Source of the DNA: an uncultured Ideonella sp.
GTDB lineage: Bacteria; Pseudomonadota; Gammaproteobacteria; Burkholderiales; Burkholderiaceae
Assembly: GCA_946479475.1 (NCBI GenBank)
Contig: CAMLGG010000093.1
Coordinates: forward strand, 1 to 17,850
Reading direction: 5' to 3'
DNA: 17,850 nt
Below the pieces are notes generated by a model, which was not told the DNA's origin, searched no databases, and saw only the letters and a list, made by a program, of their open reading frames with translations. Shown in pieces: positions 9,121-16,509 of this stretch (within the stretch, counting starts at the first letter, position 1; every line of letters starts with the position of its first letter). Both the position numbers and the translations under genes were made by a program.

Positions 9121-9330
9121 ATGGACAAGTTTGCCGATTCCGGCCTGCACTACGAGCTGCGCTTCGACTCGCTGTTCGACATCGGCCGGGCCTTCCGATT
9201 CCCGTGCGATGCGCTCGGCCGCGTCGCCCTCGAGGCCCTGTCGGCCCGGCAGCGCCAGAGCCTGGAGCAGGTGATGGAGCGCGTCGGCCGCGACTTTGCG
9301 GCGCCGCAGCTGGTGGCCTTGGCCGGCTAG
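9121..9330 (+). CDS. Hypothetical protein, 69 residues
   Basis: I do not recognise a family. The protein begins MDKFADSGLHYELRFDSLFD and has a mixed charged and hydrophobic composition without a signal peptide or membrane helix, so it is probably cytoplasmic. The second half (ALEALSARQRQSLEQVMERV) looks like an amphipathic helix. The ATG was chosen over a GTG at 9043 because the extension would cover the divergent promoter gap; GAAGCAAG precedes it as a weak ribosome site. Support for it being real is codon usage like its neighbours and an intrinsic terminator that overlaps its stop codon. Confidence 0.65.
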   Translation: MDKFADSGLHYELRFDSLFDIGRAFRFPCDALGRVALEALSARQRQSLEQVMERVGRDFAAPQLVALAG

Positions 9331-9344
9331 GCCGGCCGTTTCTT
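9321..9344 (+). terminator. Intrinsic terminator after the 69-residue gene
   Basis: GGCCGGC (9321-9327), a TAG loop and GCCGGCC (9331-9337) form an all-GC 7-base stem followed by GTTTCTT. The stop codon of the small gene is the loop itself. It would isolate the iron operon downstream from upstream transcription. Confidence 0.65.
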
Positions 9345-9374
9345 GACGAGGCGCAACCGCTGCGTCGGGAATGT

Positions 9375-9403
9375 TTGCAAACGAGAATGCTTCTCAATAC
9401 AAT
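9375..9403 (+). promoter_or_regulatory. Sigma70-like promoter of the tonB operon
   Basis: TTGCAA (9375-9380) and TACAAT (9398-9403) are separated by exactly 17 bases. The -10 box matches TATAAT at five of six positions and the -35 box matches TTGACA at four. Transcription would start near 9410, leaving a leader of about 46 to 79 bases depending on the tonB start. The Fur-like site fills the spacer, which is the expected geometry for repression by steric block. Confidence 0.7.
9380..9398. promoter_or_regulatory. Fur-box-like operator
   Basis: AACGAGAATGCTTCTCAAT matches the commonly found form AATGAGAATGATTCTCATT at 16 of 19 positions, with the core GAGAAT/TTCTC dyad intact. It overlaps both promoter hexamers by one base at each end. 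Fur with Fe(II) bound would be expected to shut the operon off when iron is sufficient. The genes downstream (TonB system, siderophore receptor) are classic Fur targets. Confidence 0.75.
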
Positions 9404-9455
9404 CTGACGCGACAGCCAGCTTCCGCCAGCCAACAACCGTGATCCGGGCCGCCTC

Positions 9456-10238
9456 GTGCGGCCTGCCCGTTTGCTGCGCGAGAAGCCCGTGGACCTGACC
9501 GCCGATCGATCGAAGCTGCCTCCCGCCGCGCCGGCCTGGAGTGGCGGGCTGGCCAGCGGTTCTTCGTCCACGCCATTGCCCGCCTGGGCAATGCGGGGGC
9601 TGGTCGCGGGGGTTTGCCTGGCCCACCTGGGCGCGGCCTGGGGGTTGATGCAGATCGCCTCGGTGCGCGAGGCGGTGGCCGAGGTGGCGCCGCTGGTGGT
9701 GGACTTCGTCGCCGCGCCGACGCCGCCCGCACCGCTCCCGCCGCCTCCTCCGCCGCCGCCCAAGGCTGTTTCCCGCACGCCGCCTCCGCCTCCGGCGCCG
9801 GCGCCGGTCGTCTCGGCCGCTCCGAGCGTCGAGCCGGAGCCTGCGGCCATGGTCGTCCCGCCTCCGCCCGCCGAGCCGTCGCCGCCGCCTGCCGTCGTCG
9901 AGCCCGCGGTGCCGCCAGCCCCGCCTGCGCCGCCGACCCCGGCGCCGCGAACGATCCCGTCCACGGCCGTCGCCTATCTGGAGCCGCCGGCGCCCGTCTA
10001 CCCCTTGGCCTCCCGCCGCCTGCGCGAGCAGGGCGAGGTGCTGCTCAAGGTCGAGATCGGCGTCGATGGCCACGCCCGGCAGGTGCTGGTCTCGCGCTCT
10101 TCCGGCTCGCCGCGCCTGGACAACGCGGCGCTCGCCGCTGTGCGCGCCGCCCGCTTCAGGCCCTACACCGAGAACGGCCAGGCCCTCGTCGTCTGGACCA
10201 CCGTCCCCATCCAATTCGAACTGGAAACCAAGTCATGA
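9456..10238 (+). CDS. tonB: TonB energy transducer
   Basis: 260 residues as drawn. A single membrane helix lies at about 46-68 (AMRGLVAGVCLAHLGAAW), with His57 in the place of the functionally important His of the E. coli TonB helix. Residues 88-166 are an extremely proline-rich linker spanning the periplasm. Residues 174-256 are the TonB C-terminal domain, with PVYPLASRRLREQGEVLLKV, a GVDGHARQVLVSRSSGS segment and LDNAALAAVRAARFRPY. It passes proton-motive energy from ExbB-ExbD to outer-membrane receptors. The start is uncertain: GTG at 9456 was used, but GTG at 9489 (Val12) has a GAGAAG just upstream and would give a shorter cytoplasmic tail. Its stop overlaps the exbB ATG (ATGA). It is the first gene of the Fur-controlled operon. 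Confidence 0.92.
   Translation: MRPARLLREKPVDLTADRSKLPPAAPAWSGGLASGSSSTPLPAWAMRGLVAGVCLAHLGAAWGLMQIASVREAVAEVAPLVVDFVAAPTPPAPLPPPPPPPPKAVSRTPPPPPAPAPVVSAAPSVEPEPAAMVVPPPPAEPSPPPAVVEPAVPPAPPAPPTPAPRTIPSTAVAYLEPPAPVYPLASRRLREQGEVLLKVEIGVDGHARQVLVSRSSGSPRLDNAALAAVRAARFRPYTENGQALVVWTTVPIQFELETKS
9717..9953 (+). repeat. Low-complexity proline-coding tract in tonB
   Basis: This stretch is dominated by CCG, CCT and GCG codons and encodes residues 88-166 of TonB, including eight prolines in a row near 95-102. It is a spacer that lets TonB reach the outer membrane. Being repetitive, its length may vary between strains. Confidence 0.7.
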
Positions 10239-10981
10239 ACGAAACCGGCTCGCTCGGCCTGGCCCACTTCCTGGGCCAAAGCGATGCGGTGGGCAAGACG
10301 CTGCTCGCCATCCTGCTGCTGATGTCCGTCATCTCCTGGGTGCTGATCGCGAGGAAGGGTCTGACCCAGTTCTTCCGCGAGCGGCGCTCCAAGGCCTTCC
10401 TGGGCTTCTTCTGGAATGCCACCTCGCTGTACGAGGTGCAAGGCGAGATCAACACCCACGGCGTCCACGAGCCTTTCGCGCACCTGAGCGCACACGCCAT
10501 GCACGCCAAGGCCCACCACGCCAAGTACGGCGCGGCGCGCCTGGCCGAGGCCGGCAGCGAGCAGGAGTTCCTCACCCGGACCATCAAGAAAGTGCTGGAC
10601 GAGGAGACGATGCAGCTCGAGAGCGGCTTGACGCTGCTGGCCACCATCGGCGCCACCGCGCCTTTCGTCGGCCTGTTCGGCACGGTCTGGGGCGTCTACC
10701 ACGCGCTCGTCGCCATCGGCATGAGCGGCGCGGGCACGCTCGACAAGGTGGCCGGGCCGGTGGGCGAGGCACTGATCATGACGGGCCTCGGCCTGGCGGT
10801 CGCGATCCCCGCGGTCATGGCCTACAACTGGCTGGCCCGCAGCAACCGCGTGCTGACGGCGCAGCTGGATGCCTTCGCGTTCGAGCTGCTTTCATTCCTG
10901 ACGCTGGGCCAGACGCTGCGCGGCAACGCCGAGCAGGCGGCCGGCAACGTGCACAGCCTGCCGGCTCGCACCGGCGCCTGA
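10235..10981 (+). CDS. exbB: ExbB, proton channel subunit of the TonB complex
   Basis: 248 residues of the MotA/TolQ/ExbB family. Three membrane helices are visible: about 20-40 (GKTLLAILLLMSVISWVLIA), 132-161 and 178-200. The second and third contain the family signatures TLLATIGATAPFVGLFGTVW (133-152) and EALIMTGLGLAVAIPAVMAYN (178-198). A large cytoplasmic loop lies between helices 1 and 2, rich in His and Ala (HAMHAKAHHAKYGAARL). ExbB forms the pentameric inner-membrane motor around ExbD that energises TonB. The start codon overlaps the tonB stop, and exbD follows after 16 bases. The adjacent tonB and siderophore receptor argue for ExbB rather than TolQ. Confidence 0.95.
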   Translation: MNETGSLGLAHFLGQSDAVGKTLLAILLLMSVISWVLIARKGLTQFFRERRSKAFLGFFWNATSLYEVQGEINTHGVHEPFAHLSAHAMHAKAHHAKYGAARLAEAGSEQEFLTRTIKKVLDEETMQLESGLTLLATIGATAPFVGLFGTVWGVYHALVAIGMSGAGTLDKVAGPVGEALIMTGLGLAVAIPAVMAYNWLARSNRVLTAQLDAFAFELLSFLTLGQTLRGNAEQAAGNVHSLPARTGA

Positions 10982-10997
10982 AGCGAGCGAGGACGCC

Positions 10998-11414
10998 ATG
11001 GCCTTCGCCAGCTTCGACACCCGGCGCGGCGCCACGCCGATGAACGAGATCAACATGGTCCCGCTGATCGACGTGATGCTGGTGCTGCTCGTCATCTTCA
11101 TCGTCACCGCGCCGCTGCTCACGCATTCGGTCAAGCTCGACCTGCCTCGGGTCAGCTCGCAGCCCAACGAGCTCAAGCCGCGGAAGATCGAGTTCGCCAT
11201 CGATGCCGCCGGCCAGCGCTACTGGAACGGCGAGGTGGTGAGCCGTGCAGACGCGATGCAACGCTTCACCGACGCGGCCAGGCAGCAGCCCTTGCCCGAA
11301 CTCCACCTGCGGGCGGACCAGGCCGTCGCCTACCGCGCGGTGGCCGAGACCCTGGCCGATGCCTCGCGGGCGGGGCTGCACCACATCGGCTTCGTCAGCC
11401 AGCCGGAAAACTAA
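10998..11414 (+). CDS. exbD: ExbD, proton channel subunit of the TonB complex
   Basis: 138 residues, the usual ExbD size. The short cytoplasmic N-terminus NEINMVPLIDVMLVLLVIFI contains Asp25, the same position as the essential proton-carrying Asp25 of E. coli ExbD, within the single membrane helix (about 22-42). The rest is the periplasmic domain with VKLDLPRVSS and HLRADQAVAYRAVAETLADA, typical of ExbD/TolR. GAGGA precedes the ATG. It lies 96 bases before the siderophore receptor gene, without a visible terminator or promoter between them. Confidence 0.95.
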   Translation: MAFASFDTRRGATPMNEINMVPLIDVMLVLLVIFIVTAPLLTHSVKLDLPRVSSQPNELKPRKIEFAIDAAGQRYWNGEVVSRADAMQRFTDAARQQPLPELHLRADQAVAYRAVAETLADASRAGLHHIGFVSQPEN

Positions 11415-11497
11415 CGCCAGAGATACGCGCCATGCCGGCCGCGCGCCGTGCGGCGAGGCAAGCCCGTGCCTGCCGTCCACGATCAACACGAACCACC

Positions 11498-11504
11498 AGA
11501 GGAA
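11498..11504 (+). promoter_or_regulatory. Ribosome site of the siderophore receptor
   Basis: AGAGGAA lies 6 bases before the ATG at 11511. It favours this start over an in-frame upstream start at 11448 that would add 21 residues before the signal peptide. No Fur-like site or promoter was seen in the 96-base gap it lies in. Confidence 0.75.
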
Positions 11505-11510
11505 CCCCCC

Positions 11511-13763
11511 ATGCCGTCGACCTACATCCGCAGCCGGCGTCTCGCGCCGATCACCGCCGCCACGGCCGCCGCCGTTGCGCTCGGTGCCCACGCCCAGCAG
11601 GACGCGGCTGGCAGCCTCCCGGCCGTCACCGTCAAGGCGGCCGCCGACGCTGCGCCTTCCATCAAGGCCGACAAGGTCGACTCGCCCAAGTTCACCCAGC
11701 CGCTGGTGGACACGCCTCAGACCATCACCGTGGTCAACAAGGAGCTGCTGCAACAGCAGGGCGCGGCCACGCTGATGGACGCGCTGCGCAACACGCCGGG
11801 CATCACCATGCAGCTGGGCGAGGGCGGCCGCACCGAGGTGGGCGATTCGTTCTTCATGCGAGGCTTCGCGGCGGGCACGAACGTGTTCCAGGACGGCGTG
11901 CGCGACCTCGGCCCGGTGGTGCGCGACGTGTTCAACCTCGAGCAGGTCGAGATCGTCAAGGGCCCGGCCGGTGCCGACAACGGGCGCGGTGCCGTCGGCG
12001 GCTACGTCAACCTGGTCAGCAAGCGGCCGCTGGCCGACGACTTCGCTTCGGGCACCGTGTCGGCCGGCAGTGCCAGCGCGCTGCGCGCCACCGTCGACGT
12101 GAACCGGCAGCTGGACGACGACGTGGCCGTGCGCGTCAACGCGATGGCCGCCAACGCCGACGTGCCAGGCCGCGACGAGGTGCACAACCGCTCCACCGGC
12201 ATCGCGCCCTCGATCACGCTGGGGCTGGGCACTCCGACGCGCCTGACCCTGCAGAGCCAGCACGTGCGGCAGCACAACCGACCTGACGGCGGCGTCACCA
12301 CCATCGGCCTCGATGGCTTCTACGACACCGACTTCGACACCGGCGGCGCGGCCGGCGTGACGCCCGCGCCGGTCGACCCGGGCAGCTTCTACGGCAGCAC
12401 TGCGGACCACGAGGACACCGAGGCCGACATGCTGACGGTGCGCGTCGAGCACGACTTCGGCAAGTCGCTGAAGCTCGTCAACACCGCGCGCCTGGGCCGC
12501 GCCAAGGTGGACCGCGTGCTGACCAGCGTCAACGCCGTCAGCGCGACCTCGCCCGATCCGGCGACCTGGACGGTCGAGCGCCGCCGCCACAGCAACCTGC
12601 AATCGAACACCATCATCGCCAACCAGACGGCGCTGCAGGGCGAGCTGACGACGGGCAGCCTGCGGCACAGCCTCTCGGCCGGCGTCGAGTTCAGCCAGGA
12701 GCGGCAGAACGTCACCACGCTGGCCGTGCCGGGGACGACGAACAACGCCATCCCTTCGTCGCCCGTGTACTCGCCCGACCCGAAGGCCTCGGTCGGCGAC
12801 ACGCCGGTGCCCAACGGCGCCTACCAGCACGGCCGGGTGACGACCGCAGCGGCCTATCTGTTCGACACGATCAAGCTGGATCCGCAGTGGCAGATCCTGG
12901 CCGGCCTGCGCCAGGAACACTACGGCGCCGAGACGGACCGCGCGGACCTGATCGACAGCGTCCTCACGCCCGACTCGCTGAGCAAGAGCGGCGACATCAC
13001 GAGCTGGAAGCTCGGCGCGGTCTACAAGCCGGCCGCCAACGGCAGCGTCTACCTCGCCTATGCCGACGCCACCACGCCGCCCGGCGGCAACACGTTGACG
13101 CTGACGACGGACAGCGTCAGCTCGAGCAGCTCCGACCGCTCGACGCTCAAGCCCCAGCGCACCCAGAACGTGGAGCTGGGCACCAAGTGGGAGCTGTTCG
13201 AGGGCCGGCTCGCGCTGACCGCGGCGGCCTACCAGAGCAGCAACCGCGACGAGACCATCGAGGTCGAGGACGGCGTCTACACCCAGGATGGCGAACGCCG
13301 CGTGCGCGGTCTCGAGTTCGGCATCGTCGGCCAGCTCACGCCGGCCTGGCAGCTCAGCGGCGGCCTCGCGACCATGCACAGCGAAGTCGTCTCGGGCTCC
13401 TTCGAAGGCACCAACGCCACCGGCGCCCCTTCGCGCTGGACGCCCAAGCTGGCCGCCACCGTCTGGACCAGCTACCGCTTCGACGACCAACTCACCGTCG
13501 GCGGCGGCGCCCGCTACCTGTCCCGCCAGGACCGCGTGACCGACCCGGCCGCCGACCTCGCGACGCAGAACATGCCCTCTATCCCGTCGTACTGGGTGGC
13601 CGACGCGATGGCCAGCTACGCGGTGCACAAGAACGTCACGCTGCAGCTGAACGTGCAGAACGTCTTCGACAAGGAGTACGTGGCCACGCTGAACAACAAC
13701 GGCAACCGCTACCAGCCCGGTGCGCCGCGCACCTACACGCTCACGGCCAACTGGCTGTTCTGA
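11511..13763 (+). CDS. fiu: TonB-dependent catecholate siderophore receptor (Fiu type)
   Basis: 750 residues. A signal peptide ends at about residue 28 (GAHA before QQD). A TonB-box-like PAVTVKA is at 37-43. The plug follows, with [19 protein letters not shown] (67-85), [13 protein letters not shown] and [19 protein letters not shown] (138-156). The 22-strand barrel ends with [19 protein letters not shown], then [16 protein letters not shown] and a terminal Phe. E. coli Fiu shows the same blocks, for example HNxPDGGxxTIGLxG and the C-terminal YxPGxPRT. Fiu and its relative PiuA take up ferric mono- and bis-catecholates and catechol-bearing antibiotics. The piuC start is two bases after the stop, supporting the assignment. 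Substrate preference cannot be read from sequence alone. Confidence 0.92.
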   Translation: MPSTYIRSRRLAPITAATAAAVALGAHAQQDAAGSLPAVTVKAAADAAPSIKADKVDSPKFTQPLVDTPQTITVVNKELLQQQGAATLMDALRNTPGITMQLGEGGRTEVGDSFFMRGFAAGTNVFQDGVRDLGPVVRDVFNLEQVEIVKGPAGADNGRGAVGGYVNLVSKRPLADDFASGTVSAGSASALRATVDVNRQLDDDVAVRVNAMAANADVPGRDEVHNRSTGIAPSITLGLGTPTRLTLQSQHVRQHNRPDGGVTTIGLDGFYDTDFDTGGAAGVTPAPVDPGSFYGSTADHEDTEADMLTVRVEHDFGKSLKLVNTARLGRAKVDRVLTSVNAVSATSPDPATWTVERRRHSNLQSNTIIANQTALQGELTTGSLRHSLSAGVEFSQERQNVTTLAVPGTTNNAIPSSPVYSPDPKASVGDTPVPNGAYQHGRVTTAAAYLFDTIKLDPQWQILAGLRQEHYGAETDRADLIDSVLTPDSLSKSGDITSWKLGAVYKPAANGSVYLAYADATTPPGGNTLTLTTDSVSSSSSDRSTLKPQRTQNVELGTKWELFEGRLALTAAAYQSSNRDETIEVEDGVYTQDGERRVRGLEFGIVGQLTPAWQLSGGLATMHSEVVSGSFEGTNATGAPSRWTPKLAATVWTSYRFDDQLTVGGGARYLSRQDRVTDPAADLATQNMPSIPSYWVADAMASYAVHKNVTLQLNVQNVFDKEYVATLNNNGNRYQPGAPRTYTLTANWLF

Positions 13764-13765
13764 CC

Positions 13766-14443
13766 ATGCTGCTGCACATCCCCCAGGTCCTGATTCGCGA
13801 AGAGGTCGCGGCGCTTCGTGCGCGGCTGGAAGAAGGGCCGTGGATCGACGGCCGAAACACCGTCGGCGCCCAGGGCGCGCAGGTCAAGCGCAACCGCCAG
13901 CTCGACGAGCGCAGCCCGCTGGCCGCCGAACTGGCGAAGCAGGTGAGCGCCGCGTTGCTTCGCCGGCCCGAGTTGGTGTCGGCCGCGCTGCCCCGCCATG
14001 TGCTCCCGCCCTTCTTCAACCGCTACGGCTGCGGCGAGACCTACGGCGATCACGTCGACGGCGCGATCCGCTTCCTGCCCGAGGGCCAGCCGATGCGCAC
14101 CGACGTCTCGGCCACGCTGTTCCTCGCCGATCCCGAGGACTACGACGGCGGCGACCTGGTGGTGCGCGACACCTACGGCGAGCACCTCGTCAAGCTGCCC
14201 GCGGGCGACCTGGTGCTCTACCCCTCCACCAGCCTGCACCGGGTCGAGCCGGTGACCCGCGGTGAGCGCATGGCGGCCTTCCTGTGGATCCAGAGCATGG
14301 TGCGCGACGACGGCCAGCGCGCCCAGCTGTACGAGCTCGACCAGGCCATCCAGTCGCTGCGGGGGCGCCTGGGCGATTGCACCGAGCTGGTCGCGCTGAC
14401 GGGCCACTATCACAACCTGCTGCGGCGCTGGGCCGATGTCTGA
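13766..14443 (+). CDS. piuC: PiuC/YbiX-type Fe(II)- and 2-oxoglutarate-dependent dioxygenase
   Basis: 225 residues, the normal length of the PiuC/YbiX (PKHD-type hydroxylase) family. The metal triad is visible: His96 and Asp98 in [12 protein letters not shown] and His158 in [10 protein letters not shown]. Arg168 in TRGERMAAF is the likely 2-oxoglutarate contact. [16 protein letters not shown] and [11 protein letters not shown] are family hallmarks. The N-terminus [10 protein letters not shown] fits the family, so the ATG two bases after the receptor stop was used rather than a long upstream frame. It is cytoplasmic. In E. coli and Pseudomonas the gene accompanies a catecholate receptor (fiu or piuA); its substrate is not established. 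It overlaps the PepSY gene by 8 bases. Confidence 0.94.
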   Translation: MLLHIPQVLIREEVAALRARLEEGPWIDGRNTVGAQGAQVKRNRQLDERSPLAAELAKQVSAALLRRPELVSAALPRHVLPPFFNRYGCGETYGDHVDGAIRFLPEGQPMRTDVSATLFLADPEDYDGGDLVVRDTYGEHLVKLPAGDLVLYPSTSLHRVEPVTRGERMAAFLWIQSMVRDDGQRAQLYELDQAIQSLRGRLGDCTELVALTGHYHNLLRRWADV

Positions 14444-15113
14444 GGCCGCAGCCCCCGCGCGCCCGCGACGCGACGCCGCCGGCATGGATGCCCTGGCCCG
14501 CGCCCGCCGGCTCAAGGCCATCCTGCCCTGGCACTGGATCAGCTCGGCGCTGACGCTGGCCGGGCTGCTCGTGTTCGCCCTCACCGGCATCACGCTCAAC
14601 CATGCCGGGGCCATCGAATCCCAGCCTGTGGTGCGCAGCGGCGAAGTGACGCTGACTGCCGTGCAGCGGGCCGTGCTGGAGCGCGAAGCACCGGCGGGGC
14701 AGGGGGGTGTCCGCGCGGCGCTGCCCGACGAGCTGATCGCCCGCTGGCAGGCCGAGTTCGCCCTGAGCGGTGGCGAAGGTGCGCTGGCCGAGTGGAGTGC
14801 CGAAGAGGTCTACCTCGCCCTGCCGCGACCCGGCGGCGATGCCTGGCTGCGAATCGACCGCCGCAGTGGCCGGCTCGAATGGGAGGACAGCGACCGCGGC
14901 TGGATCGCCTGGCTGAACGACCTGCACAAGGGCCGCCACACCGGCGCCGTGTGGAGCGCCTTCATCGACGTCTTCGCCGCGGCCTGCGTGCTCGCGGCCG
15001 TCACCGGCCTGCTGCTGCTCGCCCTGCACGCACGCCGGCGGCCGAGCACCTGGCCGCTGGTGGTGGCCGGCCTCGCCTTGCCCGCGCTGCTGGCGGTCTG
15101 GGCGGCGCATTGA
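14436..15113 (+). CDS. Short PepSY-associated membrane protein
   Basis: 225 residues. Membrane helices lie near 30-52 ([20 protein letters not shown]), 172-197 and 204-222. Between the first two is a periplasmic domain of about 115 residues with a PepSY-like end, [14 protein letters not shown] (137-150), followed by [20 protein letters not shown] (156-175). That last segment and TGITLNHAG are typical of the PepSY TM family. His33, His56, His164, His168 and His198 sit at or near the helix ends and could ligate heme, as reported for PepSY siderophore reductases such as FoxB. Heme binding here is inference. It is shorter than FoxB or PiuB and has one PepSY unit. Genes of this type follow piuC in other bacteria. 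An electron path from the quinone pool to the periplasm is the proposed role. Confidence 0.85.
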   Translation: MSEAAAPARPRRDAAGMDALARARRLKAILPWHWISSALTLAGLLVFALTGITLNHAGAIESQPVVRSGEVTLTAVQRAVLEREAPAGQGGVRAALPDELIARWQAEFALSGGEGALAEWSAEEVYLALPRPGGDAWLRIDRRSGRLEWEDSDRGWIAWLNDLHKGRHTGAVWSAFIDVFAAACVLAAVTGLLLLALHARRRPSTWPLVVAGLALPALLAVWAAH

Positions 15114-15145
15114 CCCTCGCTTTCATCACTTCACCGACGACTCCC

Positions 15146-15670
15146 ATGCGACTTCGCACCTCCGTCTCGCTCGGCGCTGCGGCCATCGCGGCCGTCTCGC
15201 CGGCCGCCCAGGCGGCCGAACTGGCCCTCAAGATCGACGTCCCGCGCCTGAATGTCGCGCAGTACCACGTGCCCTACGTCGCCGCCTGGCTGCAGCGCGC
15301 CGGCGACCAGGCCTTCGCCGGCCACCTGGCCGTCTGGTACGACCTGAAGAAGAAGGACAACGGCGGCGCCAAATGGCTGCGCGAGCTGCGCCAGTGGTGG
15401 CGCCAGGCCGGGCGCGATGCCCAGCTGCCGTTGGACGGCGTGAGCGGCGCGACCCGCGCGCCTGGCGAGCACGTGCTGCAGCTCGGCGGCTCGCGAACCT
15501 TGGCCAGCCTCCCGGCCGGGGACTACGAGATCGTGGTCGAGGCCGCACGCGAAGGCGGCGGCCGCGAGGTGCTGCGCCTGCCGCTGCAGTGGCCCGTGAA
15601 ATCGGCTGCCTCGGCCAAGGCCCAGGGCGAACACGAGCTGGGGGCCGTCAGCCTCCAGGCCAGGCCTTGA
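15146..15670 (+). CDS. Exported DUF2271 protein with a predicted covalent FMN site
   Basis: 174 residues. MRLRTSVSLGAAAIAAVSPA followed by AQA is a signal peptide with likely cleavage after Ala23. The mature protein shows DUF2271 features: LKIDVPRLNVAQYHVPYVAA, HLAVWYDLKKK and KWLRELRQWWRQ. Residues 97-105 read DGVSGATRA, which fits the ApbE flavinylation motif (Asp-Gly-x-Ser/Thr-Gly-Ala-Thr). FMN would be linked through phosphate to Thr103. The apbE gene two positions downstream supplies the enzyme. A periplasmic one- or two-electron carrier, fed by the PepSY protein, is therefore likely; the acceptor may be ferric siderophore. ATG 15146 was chosen for the signal peptide, though a TTG at 15110 overlapping the PepSY stop is in frame. 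No good ribosome site is seen, so coupling to PepSY translation is possible. Confidence 0.86.
   Translation: MRLRTSVSLGAAAIAAVSPAAQAAELALKIDVPRLNVAQYHVPYVAAWLQRAGDQAFAGHLAVWYDLKKKDNGGAKWLRELRQWWRQAGRDAQLPLDGVSGATRAPGEHVLQLGGSRTLASLPAGDYEIVVEAAREGGGREVLRLPLQWPVKSAASAKAQGEHELGAVSLQARP
15434..15460 (+). other. Predicted flavinylation motif (FMN on Thr103)
   Basis: These nine codons encode DGVSGATRA, residues 97-105 of the DUF2271 protein. The threonine codon is at 15452-15454. The motif agrees with the consensus recognised by ApbE FMN transferases in RnfG, NqrC and NosR-type proteins. No other protein in the operon carries it. Confidence 0.75.
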
Positions 15671-15687
15671 ATCGGGAGAGGCCCACG

Positions 15688-16509
15688 ATGAACTTCAGCC
15701 CGCTCGCCGTGCGCGGCCTGTCCGCGATGCTGCTCGTCGCCGGCTCGACCGCGGCGCACGCCCACCACCCCTGGCTGCTGCCCGGCAGCACCGTCGTCGA
15801 CAGCAAGGAAGGAGTCGTCGCGGTCGACGCTGCCGTGTCGGAGGACCTGTTCGAGTTCGACAACCGCGCCCTGCCGCTGGATGGCGTGGTCGTCACCGGG
15901 CCGGACGGCCGAGCCGTCAAGCCGGCCGCGGTCAACACCGCTTCACGCCATCGCAGCAGCTTCGAGCTCACGCTGGAGCAACCCGGCACCTACCGCATCG
16001 CCAGCCTGAGCGACGGCGTCATGGTGAGCTACCGGCAGGCCGGCGAGCCCAAGCGCTTTCGCGGCACGCGCGAAGCCTGGGAGAAGGCGCGGCCGTCCGA
16101 TGCGACCGATGTGCTGGTGACGGCCACCGCCAGCCGGGTCGAGACCTTCGTCGCGCGCCAGCGGCCCAGCGAACAGCCCTTCGCGCCCGTCAACGCCGGC
16201 CTCGAGCTCATCCCGCTCGATGCGCCGGTGGACCTCAGCGATGGCGACCGCACGCGCTTTCGCCTGATGCTCGACGGCCAGCCGCTGCCCGAGGCGACGG
16301 TGACCCTCCTGCGCGGCGGCAACCGCTACCGCTACAGGATGGGCGAGCAGAGCCTGCGCACCGATGCGAAGGGCGAGTTCGCGGTCACCTGGGCCGAGCC
16401 CGGACGCTACTGGCTGGGCGTCTCCCACGCGGTGCCCGCCGCAGCGCCCGACGCGCCGCCGACCCGCCGCCTGAGCTACGCCGCGACGCTGGAGGTGCGC
16501 CCGCGGTGA
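15688..16509 (+). CDS. Exported DUF4198 domain protein
   Basis: 273 residues. A signal peptide ends at about residue 25 (STAAHA), leaving a mature protein beginning HHPWLLPGSTVV. The AHxxWLxP start is characteristic of DUF4198, a family related to NikK-type periplasmic nickel/cobalt uptake proteins with an Ig-like fold. The C-terminal part (FRLMLDGQPLPEATVTLLRG, then TDAKGEFAVTWAEPGRYWLG) looks like a carboxypeptidase-regulatory-like beta sandwich. The exposed N-terminal histidines suggest metal binding in the periplasm, but no metal is shown. GGGAGAGG lies 6 bases before the ATG. It lies 17 bases after DUF2271 and its stop overlaps the apbE GTG (GTGA), placing it in the flavin-iron module. 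Confidence 0.88.
   Translation: MNFSPLAVRGLSAMLLVAGSTAAHAHHPWLLPGSTVVDSKEGVVAVDAAVSEDLFEFDNRALPLDGVVVTGPDGRAVKPAAVNTASRHRSSFELTLEQPGTYRIASLSDGVMVSYRQAGEPKRFRGTREAWEKARPSDATDVLVTATASRVETFVARQRPSEQPFAPVNAGLELIPLDAPVDLSDGDRTRFRLMLDGQPLPEATVTLLRGGNRYRYRMGEQSLRTDAKGEFAVTWAEPGRYWLGVSHAVPAAAPDAPPTRRLSYAATLEVRPR

Noticed and set aside
11415..11510. Separate Fur-controlled promoter for the siderophore receptor
   Set aside because: No Fur-like dyad or -35/-10 pair is visible in this GC-rich gap; only a ribosome site is seen.
10815..13628. 937-codon open frame on the minus strand opposite exbB, exbD and the receptor
   Set aside because: Its product is a low-complexity Arg/Gly/Ala/Val/His-rich string typical of the antisense of GC-rich genes, and it crosses several well-supported plus-strand genes.
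12887..13765. N-terminal extension of PiuC within the receptor gene
   Set aside because: It lies in another frame of the receptor gene; the PiuC family begins at [10 protein letters not shown].
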